Positions 15,999-24,029 of a stretch of 32,120 nt of DNA are shown here, one piece after another. The translations under genes and the position numbers were made by a program. The notes under the pieces are model-generated. The model was not told the DNA's origin, did not search any database, and saw only the letters and a list, made by a program, of their open reading frames with translations. The first letter of the stretch is position 1, and the number at the start of each line of letters is the position of its first letter. Origin of the DNA: an uncultured Lachnospiraceae bacterium (lineage in GTDB: Bacteria; Bacillota; Clostridia; Lachnospirales; Lachnospiraceae); contig CAJTYJ010000041.1 of NCBI GenBank assembly GCA_910583895.1, positions 3,979-36,098 of the forward strand, written 5' to 3'.

Positions 15999-17192
15999 TT
16001 ATTTCGTCAGTCTCAAAGTCTCTCTTGCAATTGCCAGCTCCTCATTGGTAGGAATCAGCATTACTTTTACTTTAGAGTCTGCAGCGGAGATGACCCTTCT
16101 CTCACCGCGGATATTGTTGGCCTCATCATCGATCTTCACGCCGAGATATCCAAGATAATCACAGATTGCTTTTCTGCTCTTGATGTCATTCTCACCCACA
16201 CCTGCAGTAAACGCGATGGCATCCACACCGTTCATCGCTGCCGTATACGCACCGATGTACTTCACGACACGGTAGATGAAAGCGTCCAGAGCTGCCTGCG
16301 CTCTGACATTGCCCTCGGCTCTTGCAGCCTCAATGTCACGGAAATCACTGGATACACCGCTGATGCCAAGCACACCGGACTTCTTATTGAGGATGTTCAG
16401 CATCTCGTTGATGTCAATGCCCTCTTTGTTGCAGATGAACTGGCATACAGCCGGATCAATGTCACCGCTTCTGGTACCCATGATCAGACCTTCCAGCGGA
16501 GTAAGCCCCATACTGGTATCCACACATTTGCCGCCGACGGACGCAGAGATGGATGCACCATTGCCCAGATGACATACGATCACTTTTGCTTTCTCGGGAT
16601 CCAGCCCGCCGAATTTGATTGCCTCACCGGACACAAACATATGGCTGGTTCCGTGGAAACCATATCTGCGGATCTCGTATTTCTCATAATATTCGTATGG
16701 AATGGCATAAAGATATGCTTTCTCCGGCATGGACATACCAAAACCGGTATCCCATACAGCTACGTTCTTCTTGCCGGGCATCACAGCCTCACATGCCTCA
16801 ATTCCCATAAGGTTCGCCGGATTGTGCAGCGGTCCAAGGTCGAAGCACTCTCTTACCACCTGCTTGACATCCTCGTCCACGACGATCGACTCACAATATT
16901 TGGTTCCTGCATGAAGGACACGGTGACCCACTGCAGAGATCTCATCTGTACTCTTTACCACACCATGCTCCGGATCCTGCAATGCATCCAGTACGAGTCC
17001 GATCGCCACTTTGTGATCTGGCATCGGCTGCTCGGTTACGTATTTGTCCTTGCCTGCCGGCTGGTGAGTCAGCACGGAGCCCTCAATACCGATTCTCTCA
17101 CAGAGGCCTTTTGCCACTACGCTTTCATCGTTCATGTCAATGAGCTGATATTTCAGAGAAGAACTTCCGCAGTTGATAACTAAAATTTTCAT
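15999..17192 (-). CDS. ackA: Acetate kinase
   Basis: AckA makes acetate and ATP from acetyl-phosphate, the last step of acetogenic fermentation. The sequence begins KILVINCGSSSLKYQL, and has GHRVLHAGTKY, GFHGTSHMFVSG with the active-site histidine, CHLGNGASISA and FTAGVGENDIKSR. At 397 residues it has normal length. AGGAG is 10 nt before the ATG. A PduL-type phosphotransacylase lies 93 bp upstream on the same strand and would make its substrate. No Pta gene is seen nearby. Confidence 0.97.
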   Translation of the reverse strand: MKILVINCGSSSLKYQLIDMNDESVVAKGLCERIGIEGSVLTHQPAGKDKYVTEQPMPDHKVAIGLVLDALQDPEHGVVKSTDEISAVGHRVLHAGTKYCESIVVDEDVKQVVRECFDLGPLHNPANLMGIEACEAVMPGKKNVAVWDTGFGMSMPEKAYLYAIPYEYYEKYEIRRYGFHGTSHMFVSGEAIKFGGLDPEKAKVIVCHLGNGASISASVGGKCVDTSMGLTPLEGLIMGTRSGDIDPAVCQFICNKEGIDINEMLNILNKKSGVLGISGVSSDFRDIEAARAEGNVRAQAALDAFIYRVVKYIGAYTAAMNGVDAIAFTAGVGENDIKSRKAICDYLGYLGVKIDDEANNIRGERRVISAADSKVKVMLIPTNEELAIARETLRLTK

Positions 17193-17285
17193 ATACTATG
17201 TACTCCTGAATTTGTTTTAATATTGGAATTATCTATTACCGTTCACACCCAAACCGCATACGCAGTGAAGAATGAACAGCAATTA

Positions 17286-17852
17286 TTATTTTACGATCTC
17301 GCCGTGTACTTCTCTGCCGCAGCCTGCTGCATTGGACTCATCGGTATCAATGTGCATTGCCAGAGCAAATTTCGGACTCACACGCACTACCACATCACCG
17401 AATACCAAGCTTCTGCCGTCGGTATCAATCTTTACTGACACTACATCTTTGTCTTTTACGCCAAGCTTCTCTGCATCTTCCGGAGTCGCATGAATATGAC
17501 GCTTTGCCGCGATCACGCCCTCTTTCAATTCTACTTCGCCGCAGGGACCAACCAGCTTACAGGAACCACTGCCTGCCACATCACCGGACTCACGGATCGG
17601 AGCATCCACACCGATTGAGCGCGCATCTGTCAGGGAAATCTCCACCTGGCTTGCCGGGCGGACTGGTCCTAAAATGGAAGCAGCCATCTCTTTTTTGCTG
17701 CCTACAATCGTAACCTTTTCATTGCATGCATACTGTCCCGGCTGGGAAAGGTCTTTTTTCTTGGTCAGCTCATACCCCTTGCCAAATAATGTCTCCAGAT
17801 CCTCCTGGGAAACATGTACGTGACGAGCTGATGTTTCAACAATAAAGTTCAT
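17286..17852 (-). CDS. pduL: PduL-type phosphate acyltransferase
   Basis: PduL interconverts acetyl-CoA (or propanoyl-CoA) and the acyl-phosphate, the same reaction as Pta but in an unrelated zinc-dependent fold. The paired histidine motifs are ETSARHVHVSQEDLE near the N-terminus (H11, H13) and AAKRHIHATPEDAEKLGV in the middle. At 188 residues it is a single catalytic unit. The start at 17852 has AAGGAG about 9 nt upstream. The open frame continues upstream to 17987, but that part overlaps the preceding gene and has no ribosome site. It has no N-terminal encapsulation peptide and no microcompartment shell genes are nearby, so it is probably cytosolic and works with AckA. Confidence 0.93.
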   Translation of the reverse strand: MNFIVETSARHVHVSQEDLETLFGKGYELTKKKDLSQPGQYACNEKVTIVGSKKEMAASILGPVRPASQVEISLTDARSIGVDAPIRESGDVAGSGSCKLVGPCGEVELKEGVIAAKRHIHATPEDAEKLGVKDKDVVSVKIDTDGRSLVFGDVVVRVSPKFALAMHIDTDESNAAGCGREVHGEIVK

Positions 17853-17923
17853 ATGATTCTTCTCCTTTTCTTGTATATACTTGTAACGCTGTTCTGACAG
17901 CTTTACGTTCTGAAAGTGACTGG

Positions 17924-18979
17924 TTATCCTTTTACCTCTGATACCAGAATACAGTTGGGCGTCTCCACTTTGAGGGGCTTTCCCCACATACTGAAATACT
18001 TCTTCTCATAATTGATCCGAAAGATGGTAATGCTGTCGGTCTCATGGTTCAGCGACATGAAATGCCGGTTATCCGGGAAAAAGTCTCCCGCCTTCGGATA
18101 ATCTCCGCTGATGGGAAGAATACAGATCTTCTCTAAAAGTCCGGTCTCCTGATCTACCTGAAAAACTCCCATGGTATTGTCCCCTGCATTGGAACAAAGC
18201 AGATACTTCCAGTCTTTGGAAAAGCGCAGTACACAGGCTGCACTGACTTTGGAGTGATAGCTGCTCCTTGTGGTCATAGTCTGCAAAAGCTCAAACACCG
18301 GCCCTTTTGACGAATCCCGATAGGAATAAACGCTGATATAATTTTTCAGCTCACAGACCAGATAAGCGAATCTGCCGTCCGGACTGAATTTGATAATGCG
18401 CGGCGCACTCTCCTGCTCACAGCGAAGAATATCAATCAGCTTAATTCTGCCGGTCTCATGATTGAACTTGTAGATCTTTACCTGATCCACCCCCAAATCT
18501 ACCGCGCAAAGATACTTCTGGTCCGGCGTGATATTCACACAATTGACATGCGGACGGAAGTTCCGCTCTGCCACACTGCCCAGACCTTTGTGGAAGATCT
18601 CGTCTGCCATCTCTCCGATCGTCCCATCCTCGTTCAGACGCATAACGGTCACTTTCCCGTCATGCCAGCCGCCGACAAACAGATACCGATCCTCTCTGTC
18701 CGTGGACAGATAACAGCCTCTCATGCCTCTGATGGATACGCCGTTCATCGGCTCTAAGTCCCCATCCGGAAGAATCCGAAAAGACTGAACTCCTTCATCG
18801 GAAATGGAATACAGATATTTTTCATTATGCGATTTTTTAATATAGGAAGGATTATTGATTGGAACGACTTTTCGTTCTACTGCCCTTCCATTCTCCACAT
18901 CCAGGTCATAAATATGGATGCCCTTACTATTCCCGTGGGTATAGGTTCCCACATATGCCACATATTTTTTCTGGTCCAT
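17924..18979 (-). CDS. Beta-propeller lactonase family protein (COG2706-like)
   Basis: The protein has the repeated blades of the seven-bladed propeller family that includes 6-phosphogluconolactonase YbhE/Pgl and fungal cycloisomerases. It begins KKYVAYVGTYTHGNSKGIHIYDLD, and has PHVNCVNITPDQKYLCAVDLGVDQV, SPDGRFAYLVCELKN and FFPDNRHFMSLNHETDSITIF. At 351 residues it is normal for the family. It could hydrolyse 6-phosphogluconolactone, but many members have no proven substrate and no pentose phosphate gene lies nearby. GAGGAG is 9 nt upstream of the start. A promoter with a perfect palindrome between -35 and -10 lies upstream. pduL follows after 71 bp. Confidence 0.85.
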   Translation of the reverse strand: MDQKKYVAYVGTYTHGNSKGIHIYDLDVENGRAVERKVVPINNPSYIKKSHNEKYLYSISDEGVQSFRILPDGDLEPMNGVSIRGMRGCYLSTDREDRYLFVGGWHDGKVTVMRLNEDGTIGEMADEIFHKGLGSVAERNFRPHVNCVNITPDQKYLCAVDLGVDQVKIYKFNHETGRIKLIDILRCEQESAPRIIKFSPDGRFAYLVCELKNYISVYSYRDSSKGPVFELLQTMTTRSSYHSKVSAACVLRFSKDWKYLLCSNAGDNTMGVFQVDQETGLLEKICILPISGDYPKAGDFFPDNRHFMSLNHETDSITIFRINYEKKYFSMWGKPLKVETPNCILVSEVKG

Positions 18980-19019
18980 GTACGGATGCTCCTCTCACGC
19001 CCTGCTCATAACTATAAAA

Positions 19020-19048
19020 ATCATACCACAAATATGGATATTTGTTAA
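19020..19048 (-). promoter_or_regulatory. Promoter of the lactonase gene with palindromic operator
   Basis: Minus strand TTAACA (19043-19048), 17-bp spacer, TATGAT (19020-19025). The palindrome ACAAATAT-GG-ATATTTGT (19028-19045) fills the spacer and overlaps the -35. An 8-bp perfect arm at this position is typical of a repressor operator. The regulator is unknown. Confidence 0.7.
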
Positions 19049-19093
19049 TAGCTTTCTTATGTTTTTTCAAAATATTGTCAATACGGTGATACG

Positions 19094-19113
19094 GTTCACA
19101 GGACCCTGTGAAC
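19094..19113. promoter_or_regulatory. Perfect 9-bp-arm palindrome upstream of the lactonase gene
   Basis: GTTCACAGG-AC-CCTGTGAAC lies about 46 bp upstream of the lactonase -35 and 125 bp after the hemL stop. No U-tract follows in either direction, so an operator is more likely than a terminator. A longer imperfect inverted repeat (gtatgccc around 19122, ggggcatat around 19154) lies beside it. I see nothing else in the 258-bp gap. Confidence 0.45.
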
Positions 19114-19237
19114 GTAACCGCGTATGCCCATTGGAAATCTCCTGCGGCGATGGGGCATATGCTTTGACTCCATAACGGTACTGGCCCATGACAAATCAGC
19201 GGAGTGATTCGCCATAGTGTAAACAGTAACAATACGG

Positions 19238-20518
19238 TCACCGGTCACAAAATGAATCATGCATCGCTTCCAGAGTACGGCTGATATCTTCTTCTGTGTG
19301 AGCTGCTGAGAGGAACATCGCCTCAAACTGGGAGGGCGCCAGATAAATCCCACGCTCCAGCATATGACCAAAATATCTGCGAAATGCCTCCGTATCGCAG
19401 CGCCTCGCATCGGTATAATTCCGAACCGGCTCTTTGGTAAAGAACAGGCATCCAAGTGAACCAACTGCATAAACCTGATATGGAAGCTGCAGCTCTTTAC
19501 AGATGGATTTCATCCCTCCATACAGTCTCTCCCCGAGCATTTTTAATCTCGTATATACTTCCGGATGTTCCTCAAGATACGTAAGCTGAGCGAGTCCTGC
19601 TGCCATGGCCACCGGGTTGCCGCTTAAAGTCCCCGCCTGGTAGACGCTGCCCACCGGAGCAACCACTTCCATGATCTTTCGCTTTCCGCCGTAAGCCCCC
19701 ACCGGCATGCCGCCGCCGATGATCTTGCCATAAGTCACAAGGTCCGCCTGGATTCCAAAATACTCCTGTGCACCTCCTTTGGCCAGCCGGAAGCCGGTAA
19801 TGACTTCATCAAAAATCAGTACGCTTTCATACTTCGTACAAAGTTCCCGAAGTTTCTGCAAAAAACCGTCCTGGGGAGGAACCACCCCCATGTTGGCACC
19901 CACCGGCTCCACAATCACCGCCGCAATCTCCTGACCGCAGGCGTCAAACAGCTGCTCCACTCCCGAAATGTCATTGTAGACTGCTAAAATCGTATCCTCT
20001 GTACAGCCTCTTGGTACCCCTGCGCTGTCCGGCACCCCGGCCGTCATGACTCCGGACCCTGCTTTCACCAGCATGGCATCACTGTGTCCGTGATAACAGC
20101 CCTCAAATTTTACAATCTTATTTCTGCCGGTATAGCCCCGCGCTGCCCGAATTGCACTCATGACCGCCTCCGTGCCGGAGTTCACCATGCGCACCATTTC
20201 CACGGAAGGCACCATCTTACAGATCAGACGGGCCATGTCCACTTCTGACTCTGTAGCTGCTCCGAAACTCAAACCCTTTTTACAGGCCTCCTCCACTTTT
20301 TCCAACACCAGCGGATTCGCATGCCCAAGGATCATGGGTCCCCAGGAACCGATGTAATCCAGATACTGGTTTCCGTCCGCATCCGTCAGATAAGCGCCCT
20401 TTGCCGATGCGATAAAACGGGGCGACATGCCCACAGACCCAAATGCACGAACCGGAGAATTTACACCACCCGGAATCCATGTCACCGCCTCCTGAAAAAG
20501 CTGTTCTGATCTGGTCAT
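19238..20518 (-). CDS. hemL: Glutamate-1-semialdehyde 2,1-aminomutase
   Basis: HemL converts glutamate-1-semialdehyde to 5-aminolevulinate in the C5 tetrapyrrole pathway. The sequence has FGSVGMSPRFI, the MVNSGTEAVMSAIRAARG cofactor region, IFDEVITGFR, and the PLP lysine K265 in TYGKIIGGGMPVGAYGG. At 426 residues it has normal length. GGGAGG is 8 nt upstream. Its ATG overlaps the hemB stop by 1 nt (TAATG), so the two are translationally coupled. Glutamyl-tRNA reductase (hemA), which makes its substrate, is not in the window. Confidence 0.97.
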   Translation of the reverse strand: MTRSEQLFQEAVTWIPGGVNSPVRAFGSVGMSPRFIASAKGAYLTDADGNQYLDYIGSWGPMILGHANPLVLEKVEEACKKGLSFGAATESEVDMARLICKMVPSVEMVRMVNSGTEAVMSAIRAARGYTGRNKIVKFEGCYHGHSDAMLVKAGSGVMTAGVPDSAGVPRGCTEDTILAVYNDISGVEQLFDACGQEIAAVIVEPVGANMGVVPPQDGFLQKLRELCTKYESVLIFDEVITGFRLAKGGAQEYFGIQADLVTYGKIIGGGMPVGAYGGKRKIMEVVAPVGSVYQAGTLSGNPVAMAAGLAQLTYLEEHPEVYTRLKMLGERLYGGMKSICKELQLPYQVYAVGSLGCLFFTKEPVRNYTDARRCDTEAFRRYFGHMLERGIYLAPSQFEAMFLSAAHTEEDISRTLEAMHDSFCDR

Positions 20519-21501
20519 TATCCGATCCTCCCTTCATCCATATAATGAGCGATCTCCTTCGCATAATAAGTCATATAGATATCCACACCTGCCCGGAAAG
20601 CACAGGCGGCCATCTCACAGAGAACGGCGGCCTCGTCAATATATCCCAGTTTCGCTCCCGCTTTCACCATAGCATATTCTCCGCTGACACTGTAGGCCGC
20701 CATGGGAACATCGGTCGCATCTTTGATCTCCCGCACCAGATCCAAATATGACATGGCCGGCTTGACCATGATGATGTCTGCTCCTTCTTCGATATCCAGA
20801 ATTGCTTCCTTCATCCCCTCCCGGCGGTTGTGATAATCCATCTGATAGCTCTTGCGGTCACCAAAGGCCGGCGCACTGCCCGCCGCATCCCGGAAAGGAC
20901 CATAAAACGCAGATGCATATTTTACCGCATAAGACATGATCGGAACCGTCAAAAATCCGTTTTTGTCCAGGCCTTCCCGGATGGCGGCAATATGTCCGTC
21001 CATCATATCCGACGGCGCCACCATATCCGCCCCCGCCTGTACCTGGGACACGGCGATCTCAGCGAGCTTCTCCAAGGTCAGATCATTATCCACATACTCC
21101 CCCTTCAGGATGCCGCAGTGTCCGTGGCTGGTATACTCACACATACACACATCACCGATATAAAGCAGCTGCGGCACTTCTTTTTTCGCTTTTTCCAAAG
21201 CCTTCTGGATGATGCCGTCGCAGGCATAGGCACCGCTTCCTAACTCGTCCTTGTGGTCCGGTATCCCAAACAGCATGATATTGTTCACTCCGGCATCCGC
21301 CATCTCACACAAAATCTCCGGCATCCGGTCCACGCTGTACCGAAACTGTCCGGGCATGGTTGGTATCTCTTCTTTTATATTTTCCCCGTCCTTCACAAAC
21401 ATCGGATATACGAGAGAACTTTTATCCATCCTTGTCTCCCGCACCATCTTCCGAAGACCTGCTGTGGTTCGAAGCCTTCTCGGCCTGATTGTCATATCCA
21501 T
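20518..21501 (-). CDS. hemB: Porphobilinogen synthase
   Basis: HemB (5-aminolevulinate dehydratase) condenses two 5-aminolevulinates to porphobilinogen. The zinc-binding cysteines C119, C121 and C129 are in DVCMCEYTSHGHCG, so this is the zinc-dependent type. The active-site lysines are K194 (SYAVKYASAFYGPFR) and K247 (MVKPAMSYLD). At 327 residues it has normal length. AGAGG lies 9 nt before the ATG. Its first 80 bp overlap the end of the upstream precorrin-2 dehydrogenase-like frame, an unusually long overlap, and its end overlaps hemL by 1 nt. Confidence 0.97.
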   Translation of the reverse strand: MDMTIRPRRLRTTAGLRKMVRETRMDKSSLVYPMFVKDGENIKEEIPTMPGQFRYSVDRMPEILCEMADAGVNNIMLFGIPDHKDELGSGAYACDGIIQKALEKAKKEVPQLLYIGDVCMCEYTSHGHCGILKGEYVDNDLTLEKLAEIAVSQVQAGADMVAPSDMMDGHIAAIREGLDKNGFLTVPIMSYAVKYASAFYGPFRDAAGSAPAFGDRKSYQMDYHNRREGMKEAILDIEEGADIIMVKPAMSYLDLVREIKDATDVPMAAYSVSGEYAMVKAGAKLGYIDEAAVLCEMAACAFRAGVDIYMTYYAKEIAHYMDEGRIG

Positions 21502-21955
21502 CTTTCTCTACCTCTTTTCGTATTCTGTCTGTCCACTTCTTTGCCAGGCTGTGGTCTTTGCCTCCGGCATTAACGCCCACCACAAGATCCCCTCTGGAAA
21601 CGATTCCCGGGAAATGAAAATCACAGTGGTCCCGGTTGCTGCACACATTGACCAGAATCCCTTTTTCCCGGCACTCCCTGTAGATCTGTTCGTTGACCTC
21701 GCAGTCGTCCGTTGCCGCCAGCACAAAAAACACGTCAGCAGGAATGCTGCCCGGCTGATAACATTCCCGCCGAAGCATAAGCACACCTTCATCCGCCGCC
21801 TTCTGAATCTGGCAGGATGCCTCCGGCGCATGCACAATCATGCGCGGGCCAAACAGCTGCAGCGTTTTCACCCTCCGGGATGCGATCCTGCCTGCTCCGT
21901 ATATATGGATCCTTTTGTTTTCAAGATCCAGAAAAATCGGAAACATTTTTGACAT
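21422..21955 (-). CDS. Precorrin-2 dehydrogenase-like protein (CysG N-terminal/Met8 type)
   Basis: The family oxidises precorrin-2 to sirohydrochlorin with NAD, toward siroheme or cobalamin. The sequence starts FPIFLDLENKRIHIYGAGRIASRR, a Rossmann fold with GxGxxAxR, then has FFVLAATDDCEVNEQIYREC, VNVCSNRDHCDFHFP and GDLVVGVNAGGKDHSLAKKW. At 177 residues it is shorter than Met8/CysG (about 200-215 for this part), and its last 30 residues are low-complexity and polar, and overlap hemB. GGAGG lies 7 nt before the ATG. A promoter (22006-22034) lies upstream, so this gene leads a three-gene transcript with hemB and hemL. The odd tail may mark a deletion junction. Confidence 0.85.
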   Translation of the reverse strand: MSKMFPIFLDLENKRIHIYGAGRIASRRVKTLQLFGPRMIVHAPEASCQIQKAADEGVLMLRRECYQPGSIPADVFFVLAATDDCEVNEQIYRECREKGILVNVCSNRDHCDFHFPGIVSRGDLVVGVNAGGKDHSLAKKWTDRIRKEVEKDGYDNQAEKASNHSRSSEDGAGDKDG

Positions 21956-22005
21956 TCCTGTTCCTCCCTGACAATCCCGCCAGATACTGGCAGTATTTCT
22001 TTTCT

Positions 22006-22034
22006 ATTATAAAATCTTTTCCGGCACGGGACAA
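22006..22034 (-). promoter_or_regulatory. Promoter of the precorrin-2 dehydrogenase-hemB-hemL operon
   Basis: Minus strand TTGTCC (22029-22034), 17-bp spacer, TATAAT (22006-22011), about 50 bp upstream of the first start codon. The -10 is exact consensus. Confidence 0.75.
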
Positions 22035-22097
22035 TAGGATTCTGGATTTTCTTTTTTAAAAAGTTTATTTTTAAATAAAATTTCTTCCAAAAAACAA

Positions 22098-22126
22098 TTG
22101 ACAAAATCCTGATTTCTGTATATAGT
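22098..22126 (+). promoter_or_regulatory. Promoter of the polyamine transport operon
   Basis: Plus strand TTGACA (22098-22103), 17-bp spacer, TATAGT (22121-22126). Transcription would start near 22133, leaving a leader of about 260 nt before the regulator gene. Confidence 0.82.
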
Positions 22127-22136
22127 AGACTCGTTT

Positions 22137-22150
22137 AGTTTTATTAAACT
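22137..22150 (+). promoter_or_regulatory. Candidate operator just after the pot transcription start
   Basis: AGTTT-TATT-AAACT is a perfect 5-bp-arm palindrome, extended by an overlapping GTTTA/TAAAC pair. It lies at about +5 to +18, where a bound repressor would block transcription. The XRE-cupin protein encoded next is the obvious candidate. The arms are short and AT-rich, so chance is possible. Confidence 0.4.
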
Positions 22151-22200
22151 TTTTGTTTACTATTCAAAAATATCATATCGAACTGCAATACAGTACTGAC

Positions 22201-22340
22201 ACATTTACTTTCAGACAAATGGCGCAGAATGAATTTTCAGTCTGCAAGGCGGCGGAGGGAGACGATGCGGTGGCATCGTTGACTGACAACAACGCAGCAG
22301 ATGGAAATTCAGGCAAGTTATTTGGCGAAATGTAAACGCG
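22201..22340. repeat. Large imperfect palindromic element in the pot operon leader
   Basis: The element is centred on the perfect hairpin CGATGC-GGTG-GCATCG (22263-22278). Long imperfect arms extend to about 22201 and 22340, for example gaatttt (22231-22237) with gaaattc (22304-22310), and ctgc/gcag segments. Many left-arm C to right-arm A oppositions become G-U pairs in the minus-strand RNA, so that strand may fold better. It has no open frame or terminator U-tract. It is more GC-rich than the DNA just before it and looks like a dispersed palindromic repeat or MITE-like insertion. It fills most of the leader of the regulator gene. Confidence 0.6.
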
Positions 22341-22395
22341 TCAGTACACTACATGGCTTTATGCTGATTTTCACACAAACGGAGGGCTTTCTACC

Positions 22396-22935
22396 ATGAA
22401 TATCGGACCAAAGATCAAAGAGCTCCGTGTCATGAAAGGTCTGACGCAGGAAGAGCTGGCGGACCGGAGCGAACTGTCCAAGGGCTTTATCTCCCAGCTG
22501 GAACGGGACCTGACTTCTCCGTCCATCGCCACACTGGTAGATATTTTAAACAGTCTTGGAACCAATCTGAAGGAGTTCTTCAGTGATGACAGCGATGAAC
22601 AGATCGTCTTTCATGATGCAGATTACTGCGAAAAATACGATACGGAATTAAAAAACAAGATTGAATGGATCATTCCCAATGCCCAGAAAAATGCCATGGA
22701 ACCGATCCGGGTTACATTGGAACCCGGGGGATCCACTTATCCGGATACGCCCCATGAGGGGGAGGAGTTTGGCTATGTACTCCAGGGCACCATCACCATT
22801 CATATCGGAGGAAAGCTTTTTAAAGCCAAAAAGGGCGAATCTTTCTATTTTACGCCTTCCGCCAGCCATTATATCACCGCCGGCGAAAAGAGCGGTGCAG
22901 TCTTTTTGTGGGTCAGTACCCCGCCTAATTTTTAA
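22396..22935 (+). CDS. XRE-family regulator with C-terminal cupin domain
   Basis: This is a probable transcription regulator of polyamine uptake. An XRE helix-turn-helix fills residues 6-60 (IKELRVMKGLTQEELADRS, then SKGFISQLERDLTSPSIATL). A cupin_2 domain follows at about 105-175 (PHEGEEFGYVLQGTITIHIGG, then GESFYFTPSASHYITAG), where a small ligand would bind. The PuuR-like architecture and 179-residue length are standard. GGAGGG is about 9 nt upstream. potA starts 20 bp after its stop, so it is the first gene of the pot operon and probably senses polyamine and represses its own promoter. Confidence 0.92.
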   Translation: MNIGPKIKELRVMKGLTQEELADRSELSKGFISQLERDLTSPSIATLVDILNSLGTNLKEFFSDDSDEQIVFHDADYCEKYDTELKNKIEWIIPNAQKNAMEPIRVTLEPGGSTYPDTPHEGEEFGYVLQGTITIHIGGKLFKAKKGESFYFTPSASHYITAGEKSGAVFLWVSTPPNF

Positions 22936-22955
22936 GTTACAAAGGAGGACGGTTT

Positions 22956-24029
22956 ATGAGCAACAGACTGATTGATCTGCAGCACATCACCAAAATTTAT
23001 GACGGACACAAAGTATTGGACAATCTGAATCTGTATTTTAATGAAAATAAATTTCTGACCCTGTTAGGCCCCAGCGGTTGTGGCAAAACCACCACACTTC
23101 GCATCCTGGGCGGTTTTGAAACCCCGGATGAGGGGTGTGTCATTTTCAACGGAGAAGATATCACTGCGCTCCCGCCAAACAAACGGCAATTGAATACGGT
23201 ATTTCAAAAATACGCCCTCTTTACCCATATGAACATTGCAGAAAACATTGCTTTTGGTCTGAAAATCAGCGGCAAAAGCAAAAGTTATATTGATGACAAA
23301 ATCAAATATGCCCTGAAGCTGGTCAACCTGGACGGTTACGAAAAGCGCATGCCGGACTCTTTAAGCGGCGGTCAGCAGCAGCGAATCGCCATCGCCCGGG
23401 CCATCGTCAATGAGCCAAAGGTTCTGCTTCTGGATGAACCCTTGGGCGCACTGGATTTGAAGCTTCGCCAGGAGATGCAGTATGAGCTGATCCGCATGAA
23501 AAACGAACTTGGCATCACGTTCATCTATGTGACCCATGATCAGGAAGAGGCACTGACCATGTCGGACACCATTGTAGTCATGAACCAGGGTTATATTCAG
23601 CAGATCGGATCTCCTGAAGATATCTACAACGAGCCAACCAACGCCTTTGTGGCAGACTTTATCGGAGACAGCAACATCTTTCCGGGCATCATGCTGGAAG
23701 ACAAAGTGGTGGATCTTTTCGGCATCGTCTTTCCCTGTGTGGACACGGGCTTTGGACGCAACCGTCCGGTGGATGTGGTAATCCGCCCGGAAGATGTGGA
23801 ACTTGGGGCGCCCGGAGAAGGCACGGTGGACGGCGTCGTCTCTCATCTGATCTTCAAAGGAGTTCACTATGAGATGGAGGTCACCGCCTGCGGACAGGAG
23901 TGGCTGGTGCAGAGTACAAAGATGCACCCGGTGGGAGAAACTGTCAGTATCCGGGTGGATCCTTTCAATATACAGATTATGAATAAACCAGAGTCGGAAG
24001 ATGAGGAGGCGGTGGTACTGGATGTATAA
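22956..24029 (+). CDS. potA: Spermidine/putrescine ABC transporter ATPase PotA
   Basis: This is the ATP-hydrolysing subunit that drives polyamine import. Walker A GPSGCGKTT is at 38-46. The signature LSGGQQQR and Walker B VLLLDEP follow, then the switch histidine in VTHDQEEAL. A C-terminal regulatory TOBE-like domain (about 270-350) is present. At 357 residues it has normal length. AGGAGG is 7 nt upstream. Its last 8 bp overlap the potB start. Confidence 0.95.
   Translation: MSNRLIDLQHITKIYDGHKVLDNLNLYFNENKFLTLLGPSGCGKTTTLRILGGFETPDEGCVIFNGEDITALPPNKRQLNTVFQKYALFTHMNIAENIAFGLKISGKSKSYIDDKIKYALKLVNLDGYEKRMPDSLSGGQQQRIAIARAIVNEPKVLLLDEPLGALDLKLRQEMQYELIRMKNELGITFIYVTHDQEEALTMSDTIVVMNQGYIQQIGSPEDIYNEPTNAFVADFIGDSNIFPGIMLEDKVVDLFGIVFPCVDTGFGRNRPVDVVIRPEDVELGAPGEGTVDGVVSHLIFKGVHYEMEVTACGQEWLVQSTKMHPVGETVSIRVDPFNIQIMNKPESEDEEAVVLDV

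Noticed and set aside
15756..17183. A 475-codon open frame on the plus strand opposite ackA and rpmF
   Set aside because: It is antisense to two well-supported genes, has no ribosome site, and its product has the composition of a reversed-frame shadow.
17850..17987. A longer PduL with 45 extra N-terminal residues, possibly an encapsulation peptide
   Set aside because: The extra part overlaps the upstream lactonase gene, lacks a ribosome site, and is not amphipathic in the usual way. AAGGAG supports the start at 17852.
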